Below are positions 45,794-56,067 of a stretch of 64,000 bases of DNA, one piece after another. Origin of the DNA: Caulobacter sp. (GTDB lineage Bacteria > Pseudomonadota > Alphaproteobacteria > Caulobacterales > Caulobacteraceae); the NCBI RefSeq assembly GCF_017744445.1, contig NZ_JAGIBH010000006.1:312536-376535 (forward strand). The letters run 5' to 3'. The notes beneath the pieces were generated by a model that saw nothing but the letters and a program-made list of their open reading frames with translations, searched no databases and had not been told where the DNA came from. Both the position numbers and the translations under genes were made by a program. Position 1 is the stretch's first letter, and every line of letters starts with the position of its first letter.

Positions 45794-45822
45794 CTTGCTC
45801 CGGTCGAAGAGGCCGGAGCAAG
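45794..45822 (+). terminator. stem-loop after the chemoreceptor gene
   Basis: CTTGCTCCGG and CCGGAGCAAG form a perfect 10-bp stem 13 bases after the stop, without a T tract. It lies just before the SD of the next gene and may partly terminate. Confidence 0.5.
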
Positions 45823-45835
45823 TAGCGGGAAGACC

Positions 45836-47017
45836 TTGGAAAACTTCGACGTCCTGGTGATCGGCGCGGGCGCGGCCGGCATGATGTGCGCCATCGAGGC
45901 CGGCAAGCGCGGGCGCTCGGTGCTGGTGATCGACCACGCCAAGGCCCCGGGCGAGAAGATCCGCATCAGCGGCGGCGGGCGGTGCAACTTCACCAACACC
46001 GGCGCGTCGATCCATAACTTCCTGTCGGCCAACTCGAAGTTCGCGCTGTCGGCCCTGCGTCGCTATCGCCCCAAGGACTTCATCGCCCTGGTCGAGCGGT
46101 ACGGCATCGCCTACCACGAGAAGGCCCTGGGCCAGCTCTTCTGCAACGGCTCGGCCATGCAGATCATCACCATGCTGCTGACCGAGATGAAGGCCGCCGG
46201 CGTCCAGCTGCGGCTGGAGACCGGCGTCGAGAAGGTCGCCAAGACCGAGGCCGGCTTCGAGGTCTCGCTATCGTCCGGCAAGGTCCAGTGCGCCTCGCTG
46301 GTCGTGGCCAGCGGCGGCAAGTCGATCCCGAAGATGGGCGCGACCGGTCTGGGCTACGACATCGCCAAGCAGTTCGGGCTGAACATCATCGAGACGCGGC
46401 CGGCGCTCGTGCCGCTGACCTTCGAGGCCGGCATGCTGGCGCGCCTGACGCCGCTGTCGGGCGTGGCCCTGGATGCCGTGGTCGCCCACGGCAAGACCAA
46501 GTTCCGCGAAGGCATGCTGTTCACCCACCGAGGCCTGTCGGGCCCCTCGATCCTTCAGATCTCGTCCTACTGGCGCGAGGGCGACGAGATTCGGGTAGAC
46601 ATGGTGCCCGGCGTCGACGCCCTGGCGGCGCTGAAGGCGGCCCGCACCGCCACGCCGCGTCAGGCGGTGGCGACGGTGCTCTCGACCCTGGTCCCCAGGC
46701 GGGTGGCCCAGCTGATCGCCGACGAGGAAGCGCCCGGCAAGGGCAATATCGCCGACTGCTCGGACAAAGTGCTGGGCCCGCTGGCCGCCGCGGTCAACGC
46801 CTGGACCTTCAAGCCGGTCGGCTCGGAAGGCTACCGCACGGCGGAAGTGACCCTGGGCGGGGTCGACACCGATGCGCTCGACTCCCGCACCCTGGAGGTC
46901 AAGGCCGTCCCGGGCCTGTTCTTCATCGGCGAGGTGGTCGACGTCACCGGCTGGCTGGGCGGCTATAATTTCCAGTGGGCCTGGGCTTCGGGCTGGAGCG
47001 CAGGCCAGAGCGCCTAA
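45836..47017 (+). CDS. NAD(P)/FAD-dependent oxidoreductase (YhiN/HI0933 family)
   Basis: A 393-residue flavoprotein. FAD-binding motif VLVIGAGAAGMMCAIEAGKRG opens the protein. The family hallmark ISGGGRCNFTNT follows, then VVASGGKSIPKMGATGLGYDIA, GLSGPSILQISSYW, and the C-terminal GEVVDVTGWLGGYNFQWAWASG. The substrate of this family is not known. It starts at TTG with CGGGAAG upstream, one of several TTG starts in the window. It ends at a bidirectional terminator facing the helicase gene. Confidence 0.93.
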   Translation: MENFDVLVIGAGAAGMMCAIEAGKRGRSVLVIDHAKAPGEKIRISGGGRCNFTNTGASIHNFLSANSKFALSALRRYRPKDFIALVERYGIAYHEKALGQLFCNGSAMQIITMLLTEMKAAGVQLRLETGVEKVAKTEAGFEVSLSSGKVQCASLVVASGGKSIPKMGATGLGYDIAKQFGLNIIETRPALVPLTFEAGMLARLTPLSGVALDAVVAHGKTKFREGMLFTHRGLSGPSILQISSYWREGDEIRVDMVPGVDALAALKAARTATPRQAVATVLSTLVPRRVAQLIADEEAPGKGNIADCSDKVLGPLAAAVNAWTFKPVGSEGYRTAEVTLGGVDTDALDSRTLEVKAVPGLFFIGEVVDVTGWLGGYNFQWAWASGWSAGQSA

Positions 47018-47050
47018 GAAAAAAGCCCCTCCGGTGAGGGAGGGGCTCTT
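47018..47050. terminator. bidirectional rho-independent terminator
   Basis: AGCCCCTCC and GGAGGGGCT form a 9-bp stem, with AAAAAA on the left and CTCTTCG on the right. On the minus strand the hairpin is followed by TTTTTT, a clear terminator for the helicase gene; on the plus strand it can serve the YhiN gene. Confidence 0.85.
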
Positions 47051-47056
47051 CGTCAT

Positions 47057-49264
47057 CTACTTCTTCTTGAACGGCTTACCGGCCGGCTTGCCGCCGGGCT
47101 TGGCGTCGAAGCTCTTCTTGAAGGGCTTGGGACCCTTGAACGGCTTGCCCGGACCCGCGTCGTCACGCTTGCCGGCATAGGGCTTCGCGTAAGGCTTCGG
47201 GCCGGCGGCGTTGTCGGCGAAGCTCTTCTTGAAAGGCTTCTTGGGCGCGTCGCCATCCGCACGCGGGGCGCGGGGTTTGTACTCACGCGGCGCATCGGCG
47301 CCGGCCTCGTGGCGCGGCTTGAAGGCGCGCTTGGGAGCGCCCTCGGAGTCCTGCGGCGAGTACGGACGCGGCGCGTCGTTGTCGCGCGGGGCGCGGCGCG
47401 GCTTGTAGTCGGCCTTGGGCTCTTCGCCACGCGCATAGGGCTTGGCATTGCTGAATCCGTCGTCGCCGAAGCTCGGACGCGGCGTATGATCGCGCGAGCC
47501 CGGAGCGTTGGCGCGCGGCGAACGCGGACCATCGCGATCTTCACGCGGCGGGCGCGGCTTGTACTCGCGCGGACCGTCGTTGTCGCCACGCGGAGGACGC
47601 GGGGTGAATTCACGACGCGGACCGGCTTCGCGAGCGGCCGGGGCCGTGGTCGGGGTGATCGAGACGTCTTCACGCACCGTCGTCTGGACCGCCGCGCCGA
47701 ACTTCACGGACGCCTCGGCCGAGATCTCGAACTTGGTGTCGTAGTCGAAGATCCGGATCGAGCCGATGTCTTTCTTGGTGATGTGACCCAGGCGGCAGAT
47801 CATCGGGATCAGCCACTTGGGGTCGGCATTGCCGCGACGGCCCACGCTGATGCGGAACCATTCCGAGCCTTCCATGTCCGCGCGCGGCTCGCGCACGGGG
47901 CGCTCGCCCGGCTCACCGGTGCGCAGGCGCGGACCCGGATCGGCGCCGTGGCGCGGATCGTCATAGATGTCTTCCGGCGACGGCAGCTTGGCGCGGCGAG
48001 TGCGGATCAGCGCGGCGGCGATCTCGACCGGCGTGCGCTTGGCCAGCATGGCCTCGGCCAGGGCGATGTCCTCTTCGGTCGAGACTTCGGCGAAGATCGG
48101 ATCCTCGAGCAGGCGCTCCTGGTCCTTCTCGCGGATCGAGTCGGCGCTGGGAGCGCCGCCCCAGTCGGCCTCGACGCCGGCGGCGAACAGCAGCTGCTCG
48201 GCCTTGCGGCGACGGGTATAGGGCACGACCAGGGCGCTGACGCCCTTCTTGCCGGCCCGGCCGGTGCGGCCCGAACGGTGCAGCAGGGTCGCCTTGTTGA
48301 TCGGCAGTTCGGCGTGAATGACCAGGCCCAGGTCGGGCAGGTCTAGGCCGCGGGCGGCGACGTCGGTGGCGACGCAGACGCGGGCGTGGCCGTCGCGCAG
48401 GGCTTGCAGGGCGTCGGCGCGTTCACGCTGGCTCAGTTCGCCCGACAAGCCGACGACGGCGAAGCCGCGCTCGCGCAGCTTGGCGTGCAGGCTGCGGACG
48501 CTCTCGCGGGTGTTGGCGAACACCAGGGCGCCGGGGGCTTCGAAGAAGCGCAGCAGGTTGACGACGGCGTGCTCGACCTCGTTGGGGGCCACGCGCACGG
48601 CGCGATATTCGATATCGCGGTGCGGCTCGTTGCGGCCGATGGTGTCGATGCGCAGGGCGTCGTTCTGATAGCGCTTGGCCAGTTCGACGATGTCACGGGC
48701 CAGGGTGGCCGAGAACAGCAGGGTGCGGCGCTCGGGCTGCGCGGCGTCCAGGATGAATTCCAGGTCCTCGCGGAAGCCCATGTCCAGCATCTCGTCGGCC
48801 TCGTCGAGGACGGCGACTTGCAGCTTGGACAGGTCCAGGTGACCGCGCTCGATGTGGTCGCGCAGACGGCCGGGGGTGCCGACGACGATGTGGGCGCCGT
48901 AGTTCAGGGCGCGCTGTTCACGACGGGCGTCCATGCCGCCCACGCAGTTGACGACCACGGCTTTGGCTTCTGCATAGAGCCAGGTCAGCTCGCGATTGAC
49001 CTGCATGGCCAGTTCGCGGGTCGGGGCGATGACCAGGCACAGCGGCTCGGCGGCGCGCTCGAAGGTCTCGGCCTCGCCCAGCAGGGTCGGGGCGGCGGCC
49101 AGGCCGAAGGCGACGGTCTTGCCCGAGCCTGTTTGAGCCGAGACCAGCAGGTCGCGATCGGCGGCGTCGGCGGCCAGAACGGCGGCCTGGACGGGGGTGG
49201 GCTCGGCGTAACCTTGAGCGGCAAGAGCCCGCTCAAGAGCGGGGTGGGAGGCGGGGAAGGGCAT
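47057..49264 (-). CDS. DEAD-box RNA helicase with DbpA-type domain and basic tail
   Basis: A 735-residue DEAD-box helicase. It has the Q motif (PTPVQAAVL), motif I SAQTGSGKTVAFG, motif II LDEADEMLDMGF, motif III SAT and motif VI HRSGRTGRAGKKG. A DbpA-type RNA-binding module lies at about 470-545 (FRISVGRRGNADPKWLIPMIC, then IGSIRIFDY). The last 170 residues are low-complexity Arg/Lys/Pro repeats (REYKPRPPR, KKPFKKSF) that should bind RNA. Position near popA suggests it could be the helicase called RhlB in C. crescentus, but I cannot confirm that. The start is the ATG giving MPFPASHPA. Confidence 0.92.
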   Translation of the reverse strand: MPFPASHPALERALAAQGYAEPTPVQAAVLAADAADRDLLVSAQTGSGKTVAFGLAAAPTLLGEAETFERAAEPLCLVIAPTRELAMQVNRELTWLYAEAKAVVVNCVGGMDARREQRALNYGAHIVVGTPGRLRDHIERGHLDLSKLQVAVLDEADEMLDMGFREDLEFILDAAQPERRTLLFSATLARDIVELAKRYQNDALRIDTIGRNEPHRDIEYRAVRVAPNEVEHAVVNLLRFFEAPGALVFANTRESVRSLHAKLRERGFAVVGLSGELSQRERADALQALRDGHARVCVATDVAARGLDLPDLGLVIHAELPINKATLLHRSGRTGRAGKKGVSALVVPYTRRRKAEQLLFAAGVEADWGGAPSADSIREKDQERLLEDPIFAEVSTEEDIALAEAMLAKRTPVEIAAALIRTRRAKLPSPEDIYDDPRHGADPGPRLRTGEPGERPVREPRADMEGSEWFRISVGRRGNADPKWLIPMICRLGHITKKDIGSIRIFDYDTKFEISAEASVKFGAAVQTTVREDVSITPTTAPAAREAGPRREFTPRPPRGDNDGPREYKPRPPREDRDGPRSPRANAPGSRDHTPRPSFGDDGFSNAKPYARGEEPKADYKPRRAPRDNDAPRPYSPQDSEGAPKRAFKPRHEAGADAPREYKPRAPRADGDAPKKPFKKSFADNAAGPKPYAKPYAGKRDDAGPGKPFKGPKPFKKSFDAKPGGKPAGKPFKKK

Positions 49265-49387
49265 ATGGGTCCAGTTCACATCTGCGGCCGCGCACACAAA
49301 CACGCGCGGCTCGCGCCAATGACCAAATCGGGCCCCTGTTGAAGCTCTAGGCTTCCCTCGGACCGCTTATTGGTCAAATTCCAACGA

Positions 49388-49417
49388 AAATAGCCCCCTC
49401 CGCGACGGAAGGGGGCT
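49388..49417 (-). terminator. terminator of the DsbA-family gene
   Basis: On the minus strand AGCCCCCTTCCG, a short loop, then a GGAGGGGGCT arm with one bulge, followed by ATTTTCG. It lies 55 bases past the stop codon. Confidence 0.65.
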
Positions 49418-49471
49418 CACGAGAAGTCTTATGCGCTTGTTGCAGTGCAAAAAGCAAGGGCGGAGCGAAAT

Positions 49472-50110
49472 TTAGCTCGCCAGCGCCTGATCGATCGCCT
49501 GGACGATGCGTTCCGGCGTCTCTGCGCCGACCACGGCGACCTTGCCGGCGAAGATGGCGAACGGCACGCCGGTCACGCCGCCCTGGACGGCCATGGCGTG
49601 CTCGCGGGCCACGGCCTCCTTGTCGGCGCCTTCGGAGAGCAGTTGCAGCACCACGGTCCGCTCCATGCCCGCCGCTTCAGCGATGTCGGCCAGCACGACG
49701 GGGTCGCCGATGTCGAGGCCCTGCTCGAAATAGGCCTTGAACAAGGCTTCGACGACCTGGTCCTGGACGCGCGTCGTCAGGGCCCAGCGGATCAGGCGAT
49801 GGGCGGCGTTGGTGTTGGGCGACAGGGCGATGGCCTCGAAGTCGAACTTGATGCCTTCCTCGGAGCCGCCCTCGACCAGGGCCGCGTGCACGGCCTTGAG
49901 TTTCTCGGGATCCTTGAACTTGTTGGCCATGTAGGCCTTGCGGTCGACGCCTTCCTCGGGAAGCGTCGGATCCAGCTGGTAGGGGCGCCAGATCAGCTGA
50001 GCCTCGACATCGGGGCGCAGGGCCACGGCCGACTTCAGGCGGCGCCAGCCCAGATAGCACCAGGGGCAGACCACGTCGGCGACGACGTCGACGATCAGTT
50101 GCTGGGCCAC
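49472..50110 (-). CDS. DsbA-family oxidoreductase (FrnE-like)
   Basis: A 212-residue thioredoxin-fold protein. The active site is CPWC in VVCPWCYLGWRRL, followed by an inserted helical domain and the cis-Pro loop GVTGVPFAIFAGK. No signal peptide is visible, so it acts in the cytoplasm, like FrnE. FrnE-type proteins are disulfide isomerases in some bacteria. It stands alone with its own terminator. Confidence 0.92.
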   Translation of the reverse strand: MAQQLIVDVVADVVCPWCYLGWRRLKSAVALRPDVEAQLIWRPYQLDPTLPEEGVDRKAYMANKFKDPEKLKAVHAALVEGGSEEGIKFDFEAIALSPNTNAAHRLIRWALTTRVQDQVVEALFKAYFEQGLDIGDPVVLADIAEAAGMERTVVLQLLSEGADKEAVAREHAMAVQGGVTGVPFAIFAGKVAVVGAETPERIVQAIDQALAS

Positions 50111-50188
50111 GGCGCACTCCTACGAACGATGTCCGCTACAGGACGTGTTCCATATAGGGGCTGCCGCTACGGCGCCCAAGCGTGAAGC

Positions 50189-51514
50189 TTAGCCGGCGTC
50201 GCGCTTGAGGGCGCTGGCGGCGGCGCGTTCCAGGGCCTTGACCGCGCCTTCGCCGCGCTGGACCTCGGCCACGCCGATGTCGAACTCGCAGACGAACGGC
50301 GGACGGTCCTCACCGGCGTCGAAGGCCGTGCAGCCGATCACGGCGGCGATCCGCTCGGCGGCGGCGCGGGCGGCGTTCTGGTTGGTCGCCGGCAGGGCCA
50401 GGGCGAAGACCTCGGTGGCCAGGCGGGCCGGGGTGTCCTCGACGCGGACCAGGCGGCCGACCATCGAGCCGATCTGCGGAATGGCGCGGTCCAGCCAGCC
50501 GTTCTGGCGAGCCCAGACGGTTTCGGGCTTGTCGGCGATGCGCAGGACGCAGATCGACAGCGGCCGGGCGCGCTCGGCGGCGGCCTTGGCCAGGCGCGCC
50601 AGGTGGGCGGCGAATAGGTCGCGGGTGAAGAGGCCGGTGGCGGCGTCCATCAAGCCCGAGCTGCGGGCCTTTTCCAGAGCGCCGCGGATGGACTCGCCGC
50701 GGCGGAAGCTGCGGGCAAGCTCCATGACTCGCATGGCGGTTTCGGTTTCGGGCGTCTCGGGCGAGGCCACGTCGGACACGCCGCGATGGAACGCCTCGGA
50801 CATGGTCACATAGCTCTCGGCCTTCAGGTACAGCAGGGCCGGGATGTGGAAGAGGCGGGTGTTGCGGCGCATGCCGGCCGCGATCGACAGGGCTTCCTGC
50901 TGGCTGTCGCCGGCCCACAGGACCACCGAGTCGAAGGCCCGCTCGTGCAGATAGTCGAAGGCCGTGTAGGCGGTGAAGGCGCCGACCACCTCGGCGCCGC
51001 TGCCTTGCAGGGCGTTGGCCAGGGCCAGGAACTGCGGAGCCGGTTCGCCCACGGCCAGGATGCGGAACGGCGTCTCGGCGTTTTCCGGCAGGTCCAGGCG
51101 ACGGCCGCGCTCGCCGAAGGTCTCGAGACGCAGCTCGAACTCTTCCTCGGCGATGGCGGTGCGCACCAGGCTTTCCAGGCGCAGGGCGGCCTGGGACGGA
51201 TGCAGCGGCGGCGACAGGGTCAGGTCGAAGGCCTGGTTGCGATAGTCGCCGTCCGGATCGCCGATGGCGATGACGGGCAGGCGGCGCGGGGCGACGGCGG
51301 CCTTGAGGCGGCGGGCCAAGGTCTGGGTCTCGGGACCGGCGCTGGCCAGGTCGACGATGACGGCTTCGATCGGCAGATCGCCAAGCGCGGCGAGGGCGGC
51401 GTAGGGACCGCGCGCGGTGATCGTGCGCCAGCCCAGCCGGTCCAGCCCTTCGGCCAGCGGTCCGGCGCGAACGTCGTCGCGCGCCACGATCAGGATCCGG
51501 GCGTCAACCGCCAA
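50189..51514 (-). CDS. popA: c-di-GMP effector PopA (REC-REC-degenerate GGDEF)
   Basis: A 441-residue protein with two receiver-like domains (about 1-125 and 150-270) and a C-terminal GGDEF-like domain (about 285-441). The GGDEF motif is replaced by ATEVF, so it cannot make c-di-GMP. The inhibitory-site motif RVED (RxxD) is intact, with Arg at residue 357, the same number reported for the I-site of C. crescentus PopA. PopA binds c-di-GMP there and recruits RcdA and CtrA to the cell pole for ClpXP degradation. The start is TTG with GGAGG 5 bases upstream. Confidence 0.92.
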   Translation of the reverse strand: MAVDARILIVARDDVRAGPLAEGLDRLGWRTITARGPYAALAALGDLPIEAVIVDLASAGPETQTLARRLKAAVAPRRLPVIAIGDPDGDYRNQAFDLTLSPPLHPSQAALRLESLVRTAIAEEEFELRLETFGERGRRLDLPENAETPFRILAVGEPAPQFLALANALQGSGAEVVGAFTAYTAFDYLHERAFDSVVLWAGDSQQEALSIAAGMRRNTRLFHIPALLYLKAESYVTMSEAFHRGVSDVASPETPETETAMRVMELARSFRRGESIRGALEKARSSGLMDAATGLFTRDLFAAHLARLAKAAAERARPLSICVLRIADKPETVWARQNGWLDRAIPQIGSMVGRLVRVEDTPARLATEVFALALPATNQNAARAAAERIAAVIGCTAFDAGEDRPPFVCEFDIGVAEVQRGEGAVKALERAAASALKRDAG

Positions 51515-51719
51515 AACAACCTCCGCCCGAAACCCCGTGTGGCCAGTCCCACAACCGACCCTGAGATTCGACGCTGCAACATAGCAGAGGCGTTGCGACG
51601 TCAAAGGTACGGAACGCCGCAGGCAGGGGATGAATCCGTAAGGGCTTGCCTGACCGAACGTCAGGGTCGTTCTAGTGGCCGAAACCGGTGTCGAAAGAGC
51701 GCCGAAAGGGAGACGCGTC

Positions 51720-52847
<1,128 letters not shown>

Positions 52848-53020
52848 CACCTGACGACTTCGTTCAGATTGGGTTCAGGCGGCGGGTCCTAGGTTGCGGG
52901 TGTCGACCGGTCGCTGCGCCATCCGTCCCTCGATGTGGCGATCGGTTCACAGGTACATCCTGCGGAGGCGCGTCGCTTTTCCCAAGCGGCGCGTCTTTGA
53001 CTCTGGGTCCCCGCATCGCC

Positions 53021-53986
53021 ATGGTCCGCCGGATGCAAGACCCGCAGCATCATATCCGCTGGCGCGACCTCGACCTCGATCCGATCCACTGGGCCCGCGA
53101 AATCCTGCGCGTGCTGGGGCTGGCCCTGTCGCGCCTGTGGGGCCGCGACGTCATGCTGTACGTGGGCGGCGTCTCGTTCTTCGCCCTGCTGGCCGTGTTC
53201 CCGGGCCTGGCGATTCTGATCGGCCTCTACAGCTTCTTCCTGACGCCCGAGACCGCCGCGCGCCAGGCGACCAAGCTGGCCGAACTGATTCCCTCCGGCG
53301 CCCGCTCGATGTTCCAGGACGAGTTCTCGCGCCTGGCCCACGCGCCGGGCCAGACCATCTCGCTGCAGAGCGCCGTGGTGCTGATCGTCGGCGCCTATGC
53401 CGCCCATCGTGGCTTCAAGGCGCTGCTGGCGGGGCTGTCGTTCATCCACGACGAGGAAGACCAGCGCGGCTTCGTCGGGTTCAACCTGATGGCGCTGTTC
53501 GTGCTGATCGCCGCGTTCGGCCTGCTGTTCTTCATGTCGGGCATCTTCCTGACCTTGCGCCTGCTGGGCACGGCCCTGGACCTGCGGCCGCTGGCCGGCG
53601 TGTCCTGGATCCAGTCGGAATGGACCTGGGCCAGCTTCGGCATCGTGGTCGGCATGAGCCTGGTCTACCGCTACGCCATGTCGCGCGAGCCGGTCGGCTG
53701 GCGGGCCTCGATCTCCGGCGGCGTCGCGGCGGCGGCCCTGTGCGTGTTCATGTCGTGGGCCAGCGCCTTCTATGTCGAGAAGATCGTCCACCTGGGCGCG
53801 ACCTATGGCTCGATCTCGGCCGTGATCATCTTCCTGATCTGGCTGTCCTGGAGCGTGAACGCGATCTTCTTCGGCGGCGCCCTGGCCACCGAGGTCGAGA
53901 TCGCGCTGGACGAGCGGCCGCGCGCCCTGCTGGAAGGCCCGCGGGCGATCCCGCTTAAAGCGTCTTCCGAATACGAAAACGGATGA
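53021..53986 (+). CDS. YihY/BrkB family inner membrane protein
   Basis: A 321-residue polytopic membrane protein of the YihY family with about six helices. Recognisable segments are LYVGGVSFFALLAVFPGLAIL, LIVGAYAAHRGFKALLAGL and the C-terminal YGSISAVIIFLIWLSWSVNAIFFGGALATE. The family was once annotated as RNase BN, wrongly, and its function remains unknown. The start could also be the ATG 12 bases later. Its last 32 bases overlap the convergent tusA-like gene. Confidence 0.88.
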   Translation: MVRRMQDPQHHIRWRDLDLDPIHWAREILRVLGLALSRLWGRDVMLYVGGVSFFALLAVFPGLAILIGLYSFFLTPETAARQATKLAELIPSGARSMFQDEFSRLAHAPGQTISLQSAVVLIVGAYAAHRGFKALLAGLSFIHDEEDQRGFVGFNLMALFVLIAAFGLLFFMSGIFLTLRLLGTALDLRPLAGVSWIQSEWTWASFGIVVGMSLVYRYAMSREPVGWRASISGGVAAAALCVFMSWASAFYVEKIVHLGATYGSISAVIIFLIWLSWSVNAIFFGGALATEVEIALDERPRALLEGPRAIPLKASSEYENG

Positions 53987-54188
53987 CGCCGGCGTCCTGG
54001 TCGGTGACCTCCAGGACCTGCGCGCCGATCTGACCGGCGAAGTGCGGCACGTCGATCCGGGCCATCGGATCCGTGGCCAGCAGAACGAGCTCGGCGCCCG
54101 GCGCGGCGGCCTCATGGGCCTTGCGCAGCTTCAGGGTCGGGACCGGGCAGTGATGGCCGCGGGCGTCGACGAGGATCGGCTCAGACAT
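53955..54188 (-). CDS. TusA-family sulfur carrier protein
   Basis: A 77-residue SirA/TusA-like protein. The hallmark Cys-Pro motif is GHHCPVPTLKLRKA, where Cys carries a persulfide, and LVLLATDPMARIDVPHF follows. Such proteins relay sulfur for tRNA thiolation or molybdopterin. The start is the ATG giving MSEPILVDARG. It overlaps the stop of the pseudouridine synthase gene by 8 bases, so translation is coupled, and a shared role in RNA modification is an attractive inference. Confidence 0.88.
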   Translation of the reverse strand: MSEPILVDARGHHCPVPTLKLRKAHEAAAPGAELVLLATDPMARIDVPHFAGQIGAQVLEVTDQDAGVIRFRIRKTL

Positions 54189-54918
54189 CGAACACCGTCT
54201 CCGCCTCGGCGGCCGGCAGGATGCGATGCTGACCCGGCTCCAGGTCGGCAGGCAGGGTGAGCCCACCGATCCGCTCGCGGTGCAGCGTGACCACGTGATT
54301 GCCGACGGCCGCGAACATGCGGCGCACCTGATGGTAACGGCCCTCGGTGATCGTCAGCCGGGCGGTCTTGTCGTTAACGACGTCCAGCTCGGCCGGCAGC
54401 AGCGGCTTTTCCTCGCCGTCCAGCATCAGCGTCCCGGCGGCGAAGATTTCGCCCTCGGAGCCGTTGAGCGGCCGGTCCAGCGTCGCCAGATACGTCTTCG
54501 GCACATGGCGCTTGGGCGAGATCACCCGGTGCAGGAAGTCGCCGTCGTCGGTGATCAGGATCAGGCCGCTGGTCTCCTTGTCCAGGCGTCCGACCGTGGA
54601 CAGGCCCGGATCCCGGATCTGCCAGCGGCGCGGCAGCAGATCGTAGATCTTCTGGCCGTCTTCCTTGTGCGAGCAGGTCACGCCCAGTGGCTTGTGCATC
54701 AGCAGCACCAGCGGCGCGGGCGGATCGATGGCGACACCCCGGATCGTCATGCGCTCGGGCAGGGTCGCGTCGACGGCGATGCGAGCTCCGGCGTCCTTAA
54801 GGACCTTGCCGTCCAGCACCACCTTGCCGGCGGCGACCAGGGCCTGGACGTCCTTGCGGCTGCCATAGCCCAGATTGGCCAGCAGCCGGTCCAGGCGGGC
54901 CATCAGCGCCTTGGCCAT
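54181..54918 (-). CDS. pseudouridine synthase (RsuA/RluB family)
   Basis: A 245-residue enzyme. An S4 RNA-binding domain (RLDRLLANLGYGSRKDVQALVAAGKV) precedes the catalytic domain with the conserved GRLDKETSGLILITDDGDF, containing the catalytic Asp. GRYHQVRRMFAAVGNHVVTLHR is typical of the family. By length and lack of extension it is closest to RsuA (16S rRNA). The start is the ATG giving MAKALMARLD. It abuts the methyltransferase gene with a 1-base overlap. Confidence 0.9.
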   Translation of the reverse strand: MAKALMARLDRLLANLGYGSRKDVQALVAAGKVVLDGKVLKDAGARIAVDATLPERMTIRGVAIDPPAPLVLLMHKPLGVTCSHKEDGQKIYDLLPRRWQIRDPGLSTVGRLDKETSGLILITDDGDFLHRVISPKRHVPKTYLATLDRPLNGSEGEIFAAGTLMLDGEEKPLLPAELDVVNDKTARLTITEGRYHQVRRMFAAVGNHVVTLHRERIGGLTLPADLEPGQHRILPAAEAETVFDV

Positions 54919-55832
54919 TACTTGCGGGCCTCGAACACCTTGTACCCACCGCCTTCGGCGACCAGGCGGACCTTGGCGAAGCTCTCGCCCAGGATCGCCT
55001 CGTACGGCAGATGGCGGTTGGCGACGATCCACAAGGTCCCGCCTTTGCGCAAGCTGGCGGCGGCCGAGCTGATGAAGGCCTGGCCCAGCGTCTTGTCCTC
55101 GCCGCCGCCCTCGTGGAACGGCGGGTTGCTGACGATGAAGTCCAGATCCTTCAGGCCGCCCAGATCATGGCGGACATCGCCCCAAACGAACTCGGCGCGC
55201 GGATCGGTGACGTTGCGCCTGGAAACCTCGACGGCCCGACGGTCCAGCTCGACCAGGGTCAGCTTGGTCACCTTGGGCGAGGCCAGGACGTTCAGCGCCA
55301 GGATGCCGATGCCCGCGCCGAAGTCGGCGCCGACGCCGGCGAACGGCGGCAGGACCTGCAGCAGGGCGTTGGTGCCAGCGTCGAGGCGGTCCCAGCTGAA
55401 CACGCCGGGCTGGGTCCAGAGGCCATCGTCGCTAATCCGGCGCGGCGCGCCCGAGGCCAGGGCTTCCTTCAGGCCGGTGATCTGCGCCGGACGGACGACC
55501 AGGCAGATGCGGTTGTGACGCCGAGCGCTCTCGCCGACCTCGCAACCCAGGGCCTGGAGTTCCTTCTTCAGGCGCAGACCGCCCCGATCCTTGGGGGCGA
55601 AGGCGGTGAGCCGGCCGCCGGGCGCCAGAATTCTCAATGCTTGGGCGAGGACAAATCGTCGCTCCACCGCTCCGGCAGGCGCGCGAACGGTCACGGCGTT
55701 AAAGGATTCGTCCGCCACCGAGGCCAGATCCGTCGACCCGACGATGAACGGCGACAGCTGAACGGCGTCCGGCGCGGACGGCGCCAGGTCGTGATCGGCC
55801 TGGCCATAGAGCGCGGTGGAAGTCGCCGACAT
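54918..55832 (-). CDS. RsmC-like rRNA guanine-N2 methyltransferase
   Basis: A 304-residue methyltransferase of the MTS family. The N-terminal half is a degenerate MTase copy, and the C-terminal half (about 150-304) holds the active domain with GVGADFGAGIGILAL (SAM), LVELDRRAVEVSRRN and the NPPF catalytic motif in FIVSNPPFHEGGG. This two-domain plan fits RsmC/RlmG. It is first in a three-gene operon with the pseudouridine synthase and tusA-like genes, all linked to RNA modification. Confidence 0.88.
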   Translation of the reverse strand: MSATSTALYGQADHDLAPSAPDAVQLSPFIVGSTDLASVADESFNAVTVRAPAGAVERRFVLAQALRILAPGGRLTAFAPKDRGGLRLKKELQALGCEVGESARRHNRICLVVRPAQITGLKEALASGAPRRISDDGLWTQPGVFSWDRLDAGTNALLQVLPPFAGVGADFGAGIGILALNVLASPKVTKLTLVELDRRAVEVSRRNVTDPRAEFVWGDVRHDLGGLKDLDFIVSNPPFHEGGGEDKTLGQAFISSAAASLRKGGTLWIVANRHLPYEAILGESFAKVRLVAEGGGYKVFEARK

Positions 55833-55869
55833 GCTTGTCCTGAAAGGGTTTTTCGGGATTTCGAAAGTG

Positions 55870-55959
55870 TGGCGGACAGGGTGGGATTCGAACCCACGGT
55901 AGGCTTCCACCTACGGCGGTTTTCAAGACCGCTGCCTTAAACCACTCGGCCACCTGTCC
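55870..55959 (-). tRNA. tRNA-Ser (anticodon UGA), CCA encoded
   Basis: A class II tRNA on the minus strand: acceptor GGACAGG/CCTGTCC, D arm with GGCCGAGTGGTTTAAGG, anticodon stem GCGGT/ACCGC with loop CTTGAAA (anticodon TGA), a long variable arm (CGTAGGTGGAAGCCTACC) and T arm GTGGGTTCGAATCCCAC. A discriminator G and encoded CCA end it. It lies 37 bases upstream of the RsmC-like start. Confidence 0.98.
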
Positions 55960-56067
55960 GGAGCAGGCGGCTATATCAGCGCTCCAGCTCCTTAACCAGA
56001 CTTCAAAACAAACGAGTGACGATGTGGACTCGGAAGGGGTGTGGGCCCGTCTGGACACTTGAGCGGA

